DNA from: Chitinophagaceae bacterium
GTDB taxonomy: Bacteria; Bacteroidota; Bacteroidia; Chitinophagales; Chitinophagaceae
Reading direction: 5' to 3'
Length of the DNA: 5,079 nt
NCBI GenBank assembly: GCA_025924755.1
Contig: JAICHT010000260.1
Span: forward strand, 1 to 5,079
Below the pieces are notes generated by a model that had not been told where the DNA came from, searched no databases, and saw only the letters and a program-made list of their open reading frames with translations. Positions 1 to 5,079 of the stretch are shown here, piece after piece (position 1 is the stretch's first letter; each line of letters begins with the position of its first letter). The position numbers were made by a program, and so were the translations under genes.

Positions 1-1
1 C

Positions 2-184
2 TGGTGGGGCACTGTTGTGTATTTGATAGGTCATTTTGCAAAGCTGCCGGAGTTTGAGCCCATAAGTATACAACGGGTGGTCTTTACCATATTTGCCGCA
101 TCGGGTATTAATACAATGTTTTTAATAGTCAATAAAATTTACGATACCATACTCACTTACGAAAAAGAAACAGTTGAGAAGTAA
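2..184 (+). CDS. C-terminal fragment of an unrecognised small membrane protein (5' end outside window)
   Basis: This frame is open from the window edge to a TAA at 182-184 and gives 60 residues. I do not recognise the family. Two hydrophobic stretches are visible: one at the very start (WWGTVVYLIGHFA) and a longer one around RVVFTIFAASGINTMFLIV. They are separated by a short polar loop (KLPEFEPISIQR), and the protein ends in a charged tail, YEKETVEK. This is the layout of the last one or two membrane segments of an inner-membrane protein with a cytoplasmic tail. The other two plus-strand frames soon hit stops. It converges with the lipoprotein gene on the other strand, with only five bases between the two stop codons. 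The fragment is short, so coding status is likely rather than certain, and function cannot be assigned from what is visible. Confidence 0.55.
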   Translation, partial: WWGTVVYLIGHFAKLPEFEPISIQRVVFTIFAASGINTMFLIVNKIYDTILTYEKETVEK

Positions 185-189
185 GGGTG

Positions 190-594
190 CTATTCCAATA
201 CAATTTTTATTTTACTGTTGCCAATACCCCGTCTGCGGATGTATAAATAATTGCTGATATCCTCAGGCTTTTTAAGTTTCACGTCTTTATCTTTCCATTT
301 TATTTCAAGAGACTTTAGATCTTTTACCACAAAATCTAAGTCTTTCTTTTTCCATGTGCCAATTCCAAAAGACATATTCACATCATTAAATGGCTTTTGG
401 CTTTTTAATTTAAATTTTACTTCCCTGGAGCCGGATATAAAAAAAGGGCTATTATAAAGGCTGTCCATATCATCGCAAATTGTCCATATTACCACAGCAT
501 CATTACCGGATTTATTTTTTATGTCAATGCGGCGCAACGGATCGCAGCCTGTTATAATAGCAAAAAGAAAAAATACTATCCAAAGTTGCTTCAT
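190..594 (-). CDS. Small basic lipoprotein of unknown function
   Basis: This is a 134-residue protein starting at ATG 594 and ending at TAG 190-192. Residues 1-16 form a signal peptide (MKQLWIVFFLFAIITG) followed by Cys17 in a lipobox-like ITGC context, so signal peptidase II processing and membrane anchoring are expected. The mature part begins CDPLRRIDIKNKSG and looks like an all-beta domain, with alternating hydrophobic and polar strands. It is lysine-rich: about 25 Lys/Arg against 17 Asp/Glu after the cleavage site. One further cysteine (Cys40) is present. No catalytic motif or named domain is recognisable. Its start lies 13 bases after the stop of the acidic-protein gene on the same strand, so the two are probably co-transcribed. 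The signal peptide and clean start make the gene call solid; the function is unknown. Confidence 0.8.
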   Translation of the reverse strand: MKQLWIVFFLFAIITGCDPLRRIDIKNKSGNDAVVIWTICDDMDSLYNSPFFISGSREVKFKLKSQKPFNDVNMSFGIGTWKKKDLDFVVKDLKSLEIKWKDKDVKLKKPEDISNYLYIRRRGIGNSKIKIVLE

Positions 595-607
595 AAAGTT
601 TTAATGG

Positions 608-1174
608 TTACCAGTTTTCCGACGGGTCTTCTTCCAGGTTTTCGTGGTTGTCGCCGCCTAAACTGTAATAATTATTTTCCTCGTCCTCTTCACCTATGGC
701 CTCATTGGCATCATCCAGTTCTGCGCCGGGTATATCCAAATCTGTATTCAAATCTTCTTCATCCACATTTTGTGGCGTACCTATTTCCGCATCTGTTGAA
801 TTTAATATGGTTATATCATCATTGGTGAGGTCGCCATCCGTTCCTTCTTTTATATCCAGGTCATCGTCCGTGGCCGGCCCAGGAATCATCGCTTCCTTCA
901 TTTTTTTTTTATCGCCATCCGCCATAAAGCGTTCACTTACATCGGTGGTATTTTTATTGTTGGGAATATTTTCCACATCCATATCCACTTTATGATTATC
1001 TGTACGTTTATCCATAATGTCTTCTTTTGCCGGGTAATGCGGATAACCCGGAAAATCCTGGTCAATTTTATTATCGTTGGAATTTTCTACTTCTTTTTTA
1101 CTATCCATCGCTTTTGACGGATCATTATTTGGAATGTTATTGTTCCGCTGATTTTTGTTTTCATTCTGTTCCAT
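608..1174 (-). CDS. Highly acidic, probably disordered conserved hypothetical protein
   Basis: This is a 188-residue protein with ATG at 1174 and no signal peptide or membrane segment, so it is probably cytoplasmic. Composition is extreme: 53 Asp/Glu against 17 Lys/Arg, much Asn, no cysteine and only one tryptophan (the last residue). The last Lys is residue 109, so residues 110-188 contain no Lys or Arg. Two stretches stand out from the low-complexity background: FPGYPHYPAKEDIM at 41-54, and a C-terminal block at 146-184 with DIPGAELDD, EDEENNYYSLGGD and NLEED. From memory, similar PGYPxYPAxEDI and ENNYYSLGGD motifs occur in uncharacterised Bacteroidota proteins of this size. I could not check this. 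No enzymatic fold is suggested. The lipoprotein gene follows 13 bases downstream. Frame length and motif-like islands argue that it is real; the role is unknown. Confidence 0.82.
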   Translation of the reverse strand: MEQNENKNQRNNNIPNNDPSKAMDSKKEVENSNDNKIDQDFPGYPHYPAKEDIMDKRTDNHKVDMDVENIPNNKNTTDVSERFMADGDKKKMKEAMIPGPATDDDLDIKEGTDGDLTNDDITILNSTDAEIGTPQNVDEEDLNTDLDIPGAELDDANEAIGEEDEENNYYSLGGDNHENLEEDPSENW

Positions 1175-1352
1175 AATAAAACATTTAAAAGATAGTATAA
1201 AAATGTTGTGCCGTACCGGGTAGCCTATTTAAAAATTACCCATTCCTGTTTAAATTTTATACTTTAAAATATTGCAACACTTTAATATTCCTTCTATTAT
1301 AAGGTATATATAATGAAAAGAAGGGCAAACCATGGGCTATATCAGTAAATGA

Positions 1353-1377
1353 AAAGCACACCGTAATAGTGTGCTTT
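1353..1377 (-). terminator. Probable intrinsic terminator of icd
   Basis: A perfect 9-bp inverted repeat (AAAGCACAC at 1353-1361, GTGTGCTTT at 1369-1377) encloses a 7-base loop. It begins 25 bases after the icd stop codon. Read on the minus strand, the stem is followed by a short T run (GCTTTTC), which is a modest U-tract. The only converging candidate on the plus strand ends far away at 184, so assignment to icd is natural. The weak U-tract leaves room for a 3'-end stabilising hairpin instead. Confidence 0.65.
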
Positions 1378-1402
1378 ATACTCATGTAGATGCTTTATAA
1401 AT

Positions 1403-2638
1403 TTACTTAGCCATTTTCTTCTTCAAGTTCTCATCTATGGCATCTAAAAATTCTTCGGTATATAAAAAGTCGGTACCGTGCTGTACTTTCCCGGGCTTAA
1501 TAGTTAAGGCCAAATCCTTGGTCATTTTGCCGCTTTCCACTGTTTCAATACAAACGGCCTCCAGCGCATTGCAAAAATCAACGAGCTCCTGGTTGTTATC
1601 CAGCTTGCCTCTAAAAGCCAAACCTCTAGTCCACGCAAATATGGATGCAATAGGATTAGTAGAAGTAGGGTTTCCTTTTTGATGTTCGCGATAATGACGG
1701 GTTACCGTACCATGTGCCGCTTCTGCTTCCATAGTATTGCCATCGGGTGTTACTAATACAGAGGTCATTAATCCTAATGAGCCAAAGCCCTGTGCTATCG
1801 AATCGCTTTGCACATCACCATCATAGTTTTTGCAAGCCCATATAAAGCCACCATTCCACTTCATGGCGCTAGCCACCATATCATCAATCAGCCGGTGCTC
1901 ATATACAATACCTGCCTGATCAAATTTCTGTTTGAACTCGGCATCATATATTTCCTGGAAAATGTCTTTAAACCGGCCGTCGTATTTTTTAAGAATGGTG
2001 TTTTTTGTACTTAAATACAGCGGCCATGCTTTTTGCAACGCCATATTCATGCAGCTTCTGGCAAAGCCGCGAATGCTTTCATCCGTATTATACATGGCAA
2101 GGGCTACGCCGCCATCGCCTGTAAAATTATATACTTCATATTCCTGCTTTTGACCGTCTTCTCCTTCAAACGTAATAGTAAGTTTTCCTTTTCCTTTTAC
2201 TACAAAATCCGTAGCGCGGTATTGATCGCCAAAGGCATGACGGCCTACAATGATGGGCCGGTCCCAGGTAGTTACCAGCCGGGGAATATTTTTGATTACT
2301 ATCGGTTCGCGAAAAACAGTGCCGTCCAAAATGTTGCGGATAGTTCCGTTAGGGCTCTTCCACATTTGTTTTAAATGAAACTCTTTTACACGGGCTTCAT
2401 CAGGAGTGATGGTGGCGCATTTTATACCTACTCCATATTGCTTAATGGCATTTGCAGCGTCAACAGTTACCTGGTCATTCGTTTGATCGCGGTGTTCTAC
2501 GCCCAGGTCGTAATACTTGATATCTACTTCTACGTAAGGCAATATCAGCTTGTCTTTGATATACTTCCAGATGATGCGGGTCATTTCATCACCGTCCAGT
2601 TCTACTACCGGATTGGCCACTTTAATTTTCTGCGTCAT
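1403..2638 (-). CDS. icd: NADP-dependent isocitrate dehydrogenase, eukaryote-like (IDH1/IDH2-type) subfamily
   Basis: The product oxidatively decarboxylates isocitrate to 2-oxoglutarate in the TCA cycle, making NADPH with Mg2+ or Mn2+ as cofactor. It acts in the cytoplasm as a homodimer in this family. Length (411 aa) and sequence match human IDH1 (414 aa) almost end to end, unlike the E. coli Icd subfamily. Aligned by eye, the active site is complete: Thr78, Ser95, Arg101, Arg110, Arg133 (human Arg132, in VGRHAFGDQY), Tyr140, Lys212, and metal ligands Asp252, Asp275 and Asp279 in NYDGDVQSDS. NADP contacts Arg314, His315 and Asn328 are also present. The start is set at ATG 2638 (MTQKIKVANP). 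An in-frame TTG three codons upstream (2647) is possible but less likely, because the ATG start gives the family's usual N-terminus. No Shine-Dalgarno is visible. A hairpin terminator follows, and 150 bases separate it from the upstream gene, so it is probably a single-gene unit. Confidence 0.97.
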   Translation of the reverse strand: MTQKIKVANPVVELDGDEMTRIIWKYIKDKLILPYVEVDIKYYDLGVEHRDQTNDQVTVDAANAIKQYGVGIKCATITPDEARVKEFHLKQMWKSPNGTIRNILDGTVFREPIVIKNIPRLVTTWDRPIIVGRHAFGDQYRATDFVVKGKGKLTITFEGEDGQKQEYEVYNFTGDGGVALAMYNTDESIRGFARSCMNMALQKAWPLYLSTKNTILKKYDGRFKDIFQEIYDAEFKQKFDQAGIVYEHRLIDDMVASAMKWNGGFIWACKNYDGDVQSDSIAQGFGSLGLMTSVLVTPDGNTMEAEAAHGTVTRHYREHQKGNPTSTNPIASIFAWTRGLAFRGKLDNNQELVDFCNALEAVCIETVESGKMTKDLALTIKPGKVQHGTDFLYTEEFLDAIDENLKKKMAK

Positions 2639-2788
2639 ATAATTCAATATGGTTTGGTTTTAAATAAATGGCTGCGAATTTACTATTTTAATTGTAGTAG
2701 TCGCCTGCCGTCTTAAAGTGTTTTTAAATTAGGTTTTTGCCACTCAATCATGCTCTGGTAATTACAATCCTTTTTGTATAAGTAAAAT

Positions 2789-3700
2789 CTACTTTTTATA
2801 GTCAAACTGGAATATATAAGGCGGGGTGCCATTTTTCCCTTCTGTGCTTATATAAAGCGTCCCATCAGGCGAAAAACACAAACCTTCCGGCTGCGCCATC
2901 AAATCTTTATCAATAAATTGAACTGATTTTAATTCGCCCTTATAGCTATACTGCGCCAGGCATTTGGTATCTTTTGTAGATAGAATATAAATATCGTGTG
3001 TCACTGGGTGCACGGCAATAGCAGAAGGATAAAAATCTACTTTCTGATCGGTAACATTTTTGAAATCTTTTTTATGCAGTAATAAAAAGGGTGCATCCTG
3101 CAAACTGCCGGAGTTGATATCAAACATATATACCGACCGGGTAGATTTCTTTTCATCTTCCACATCCGATTCGTTTTTGCAGGCAATCAATAAGTTTTTA
3201 GAAACAGGATCATAGCAAATGCCTTCTGTATTGTTTCCTTTTTTTAAAAAGGTTTTTACTTTATCAACCTGCGGTTTATCATTCCAGTTATTAATTTTAT
3301 ATACACCACCATGGCTCCATAGCGCATAGGCAGTGCCATTGGCAGTAGTTACATCTTCAATATCAAATTTATCGCCGGTTTCAGGTCCAAAAGGAATGGT
3401 TTTTTCAATAACAGCCTTGTCATCCAAACGGACTAAATATAAATTGGGATGCAGATCTTCAATTACCAATAAATGGTTTTTATCAATCCAAGTATTGCCT
3501 GAAATTTCTGAGAGGTTATCGGGTAATACCCATTTTTTTTGAGGACTTGATAGGTCGTACGTATAGGAGACTGTGGTTGATGGAGTAACAGCAGTATTTG
3601 TCGCAGTATCCTTTTGCTTTAAAGTTGAATTTGAATCTGAGGAACCGCAGGAGCAAAATATTGATACCACCGCAAGCAATTTTATCCAATTATAGATCAT
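2789..3700 (-). CDS. Lipoprotein beta-propeller, SdiA-regulated/YjiK-like
   Basis: The product is 303 residues from ATG 3700. An in-frame TTG at 3739 would add 13 residues ahead of the signal peptide and is rejected. Residues 1-17 form a signal peptide with a lipobox-like FCSC, giving a lipid-anchored Cys18. A Ser/Thr/Asn-rich linker follows (about 19-45). The rest has repeated propeller-blade signatures: LSEISGNTWID (63-73), EGICYDPVSKNLLIACK (159-175), PSAIAVHPVTHDIYILST (225-242) and PEGLCFSPDGTLYISTEG (271-288). The pattern 'EISG...D...L.V.ED' followed by 'EG...D' blades is typical of the SdiA-regulated family (E. coli YjiK), whose biochemical function is not established. The name does not imply SdiA control here. 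A generic SMP-30/NHL-type propeller is the alternative. The protein should face the periplasm or the cell surface. A candidate promoter lies just upstream, and no clear terminator follows. Confidence 0.85.
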   Translation of the reverse strand: MIYNWIKLLAVVSIFCSCGSSDSNSTLKQKDTATNTAVTPSTTVSYTYDLSSPQKKWVLPDNLSEISGNTWIDKNHLLVIEDLHPNLYLVRLDDKAVIEKTIPFGPETGDKFDIEDVTTANGTAYALWSHGGVYKINNWNDKPQVDKVKTFLKKGNNTEGICYDPVSKNLLIACKNESDVEDEKKSTRSVYMFDINSGSLQDAPFLLLHKKDFKNVTDQKVDFYPSAIAVHPVTHDIYILSTKDTKCLAQYSYKGELKSVQFIDKDLMAQPEGLCFSPDGTLYISTEGKNGTPPYIFQFDYKK

Positions 3701-3725
3701 AATACCATTTTGACTTTGTTTACTA

Positions 3726-3759
3726 CAATAGTATGCCAATAGCAGTGCTGCACCGTCAA
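3726..3759 (-). promoter_or_regulatory. Candidate Bacteroidota-type promoter for the propeller lipoprotein gene
   Basis: On the minus strand a TTG (3759-3757) lies 23 bases upstream of TACTATTG (3733-3726). The latter differs by one base from the Bacteroidota -7 consensus TAnnTTTG. A spacer of 23 is at the upper end of the range I recall for Flavobacterium (about 17-23). Transcription would start near 3719 and give a leader of about 20 bases before ATG 3700. The match is short enough to arise by chance in AT-rich DNA. Confidence 0.38.
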
Positions 3760-3782
3760 TAACATAACAGTAACATGCAGCA
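3746..3782. repeat. 7-bp inverted repeat flanking the -33 element
   Basis: TGCTGCA at 3746-3752 and its exact reverse complement TGCAGCA at 3776-3782 are separated by 23 bases. The candidate -33 TTG (3757-3759) lies inside the spacer. The spacing and position would suit a dimeric regulator or a weak hairpin in read-through RNA from the upstream transporter gene. No regulator is known, and a 7-bp match could be coincidence. Confidence 0.35.
3760..3775. repeat. Three short TAACA (minus: TGTTA) direct repeats
   Basis: TAACA occurs at 3760-3764, 3765-3769 and 3771-3775, immediately upstream of the candidate -33 element as read on the minus strand. The units are nearly contiguous, with one base between the second and third. 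They may be part of a regulatory site or simple low-complexity sequence. Confidence 0.35.
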
Positions 3783-3817
3783 ACTATAGTTTTAAAACGG
3801 ATTTATTTTGCCGCTTG

Positions 3818-5079
3818 CTACGCTCTTACTATTAAAACCGGGATCTTTAACTGATGCCGTACCGCCTCTATAGTGGTGCCATAAATCCAGTCTTTTATGC
3901 CTTTATGCCCATGCGCTCCGATAATTAATAACTCTGCATCAGTTTGTTTCACCAGCTTTACAATTTCCTTTGTTCTATTTTTAAATCCTAACACTCCTTT
4001 TGCCAGCACCCCTTTGCCATTTAAAAGTTGCACATACTCATCGAGCTTTTGCTGGTCTTTACGGGTTTCAAAATCGTCCGCATCTGTACCAAATATATTG
4101 GCAGAAACACTTTCTACCACATGGATTAACACCAGCATCGTGTTTGCAGAAGCTTGTCCCATGGCATGAGACAACAGGTATGCATCGGTCTTACTAAAGT
4201 CCAGGGCTACAGCAATAGTGGCATACACAGGCGCTTCAATATGCTCTGGCAGCGCAGGTACTACAGTATTGTGTACGTGTAAAGAAGCCGGGATCATCTT
4301 TCTGCGTACCAGCGGGTAAAAAAAAGTAGTGACCAATAAAAATACATATCCGGCTCCCCCAGCCAAAAGAATGCTTTTTCCAAAAACGGACTGACTGTTT
4401 GCAAAGATGGTGCTGCTTTGCTCGATAGCCATTTTAATGTTTAAATAAACCAATACGGCTGTTATTAACCAGGCGGTCAGCTGCATTAATGGTTTGATAG
4501 TAAATGTGCCCATTTCCTGCCTATTGCTTACAATATGTATCAGCGGAATTATAGCGAAGCCTAATTGCAGGCTTAATAAGACCTGGCTGAAGATTAGCAA
4601 CTGATCAATATTATTTTCACCATATACCAGGATGACAATAACCGCGGGTGCAATAGCAATGATGCGGGTAAGCAAGCGACGCATTAATGGGTTGATGCGC
4701 AGGTTTAAATAACCCTCCATCACAATCTGGCCGGCAAGCGTGCCAGTAATGGTAGAACTTTGGCCCGCAGCAATTAACGCGATAGCAAACAAAATAGGAG
4801 CTAAGCGGGAACCCAAAAGTGGTGATAGTAACTGATGGGCTGTTTTAATAGCCGCCACATCGGTACGTCCGGAGATAAAAAATACGCTTGCAGCTAGTAT
4901 CAATATGGCCGCATTTACTAAAAAGGCGAGGTTAAGGGCTACTGTGCTGTCGATAAAATTAAGCTTCAGTGCTCTTTTTATTCCGGCATCACTGCGTTTT
5001 ATTTTTCGGGTTTGCACCAGTGCCGAATGCAGGTACAGGTTATGTGGCATTACTGTAGCACCAATAATTCCAATAGCAA
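3818..5079 (-). CDS. mntH: Nramp-family divalent metal transporter fused to a C-terminal universal stress protein (Usp) domain (5' end outside window)
   Basis: Nramp proteins import Mn2+/Fe2+ by proton symport across the inner membrane. The frame runs open through the right edge. The Met at 5050 is internal: it belongs to the helix-6 signature GATVMPHNLYLHS, in which the Ala and Met of A-x-x-M are metal ligands. Helices 1-5, including the DPGN motif, are missing. Numbering from that Met, helix 7 is about 36-59. Helix 8 runs from about 83 into AGQSSTITGTLAGQ (95-108), helix 9 is 126-144, and helix 10 is 151-175 with Gln162. Helix 11 is 190-208 and helix 12 is 226-247. After a linker, 276-410 is a cytoplasmic Usp domain with VALDFS (Asp284) and the nucleotide motif G-x2-G-x9-G-T at Gly378, Gly381, Gly391 and Thr392. 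The stop is TAG at 3818-3820. The fusion is continuous with no frameshift. The symbol reflects the transporter half. Metal specificity is inferred from the family. Confidence 0.93.
   Translation of the reverse strand, partial: AIGIIGATVMPHNLYLHSALVQTRKIKRSDAGIKRALKLNFIDSTVALNLAFLVNAAILILAASVFFISGRTDVAAIKTAHQLLSPLLGSRLAPILFAIALIAAGQSSTITGTLAGQIVMEGYLNLRINPLMRRLLTRIIAIAPAVIVILVYGENNIDQLLIFSQVLLSLQLGFAIIPLIHIVSNRQEMGTFTIKPLMQLTAWLITAVLVYLNIKMAIEQSSTIFANSQSVFGKSILLAGGAGYVFLLVTTFFYPLVRRKMIPASLHVHNTVVPALPEHIEAPVYATIAVALDFSKTDAYLLSHAMGQASANTMLVLIHVVESVSANIFGTDADDFETRKDQQKLDEYVQLLNGKGVLAKGVLGFKNRTKEIVKLVKQTDAELLIIGAHGHKGIKDWIYGTTIEAVRHQLKIPVLIVRA
3875..3919 (-). other. Usp ATP-binding motif G-x2-G-x9-G-T within the transporter fusion
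   Basis: These codons encode Gly-Ala-His-Gly, nine residues (HKGIKDWIY), then Gly-Thr. This fits exactly the G-2x-G-9x-G-(S/T) signature that separates ATP-binding Usp proteins (MJ0577 type) from non-binding ones (UspA type). It predicts that the cytoplasmic tail of the transporter can bind a nucleotide. Confidence 0.85.

Noticed and set aside
1218..1241. The 5-bp inverted repeat GGGTA...TACCC upstream of the acidic-protein gene as an operator.
   Set aside because: The stem is short, the 14-base spacer is AT-rich, and no convincing promoter lies nearby.
1285..1309. An imperfect AT-rich stem (ATATTCCTT / AAGGTATAT) with a 7-base loop.
   Set aside because: It has eight mostly A-T pairs with a T-T mismatch, which is too weak to call in AT-rich DNA.
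1313..1348. An 11-codon plus-strand ORF (MKRRANHGLYQ) just before the 1353-1377 hairpin, which could look like a small gene with a terminator.
   Set aside because: It is very short with no supporting promoter, and the hairpin is better explained as the end of icd.
2675..2682. TAAATTCG on the minus strand as a -7 element for icd.
   Set aside because: No TTG or TTT lies at the required distance upstream, so the icd promoter remains unidentified.
2375..2716. Plus-strand reading frames opposite icd, the acidic gene and mntH (113, 99, 90 aa and others).
   Set aside because: They lie entirely opposite strongly supported genes, and their translations show no domain-like pattern.
2713..2751. A 12-codon minus-strand mini-ORF (MIEWQKPNLKTL) in the gap upstream of icd, as a possible leader peptide.
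   Set aside because: It has no ribosome-binding signal, no repeated regulatory codons and no attenuator-like hairpin after it. A frame this short is expected by chance.
3782..3817. The stretch after the mntH stop as a terminator.
   Set aside because: The two short palindromes have no loop and no GC-rich stem followed by a T run.

Overview
The window looks like a chromosomal stretch from a Bacteroidota bacterium, most plausibly the Chitinophagaceae/Sphingobacteriia side of the phylum. The basis is indirect. The DNA is AT-rich, genes have no visible Shine-Dalgarno sequences, and two genes encode short Bacteroidota-style lipoproteins. There is one TTG...TAnnTTTG-like promoter, a eukaryote-type NADP isocitrate dehydrogenase, and a small acidic protein carrying motifs I associate with this phylum from memory. 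I could not run any search, so the family-level placement is tentative.

Layout from left to right. Positions 2-184 (+) hold the last 60 codons of a small membrane protein that begins outside the window. It converges tail to tail, five bases apart, with a minus-strand pair: a very acidic, probably disordered protein (1174-608) followed 13 bases later by a basic lipoprotein (594-190). Positions 1175-1402 are non-coding and contain a good hairpin (1353-1377), probably the terminator of the next gene. icd (2638-1403, minus) encodes isocitrate dehydrogenase with every catalytic residue that I could align to human IDH1. After a 150-base gap, 3700-2789 (minus) encodes a lipoprotein beta-propeller resembling the SdiA-regulated/YjiK family. 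Its upstream gap (3701-3817) carries a Bacteroidota-type promoter candidate surrounded by small inverted and direct repeats. From 3818 to the right edge (minus) lies the 3' two thirds of an Nramp-type metal transporter gene (mntH-like) fused in frame to a universal stress protein (Usp) domain. Its true start is beyond the window.

How the genes fit together: all complete genes are on the minus strand, but the gaps and the terminator suggest at least three separate units (mntH-usp, the propeller lipoprotein, icd) plus the acidic-protein/lipoprotein pair. Isocitrate dehydrogenase needs Mg2+ or Mn2+ and Nramp proteins import Mn2+/Fe2+. That is a loose physiological link only, and nothing in the sequence shows co-regulation. 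No RNA genes, CRISPR arrays, insertion sequences or phage genes were seen. The most interesting items are the transporter-Usp fusion, whose nucleotide-binding motif is fully intact, and the acidic protein, whose last 79 residues contain no lysine or arginine. Neither amounts to a demonstrated new system.
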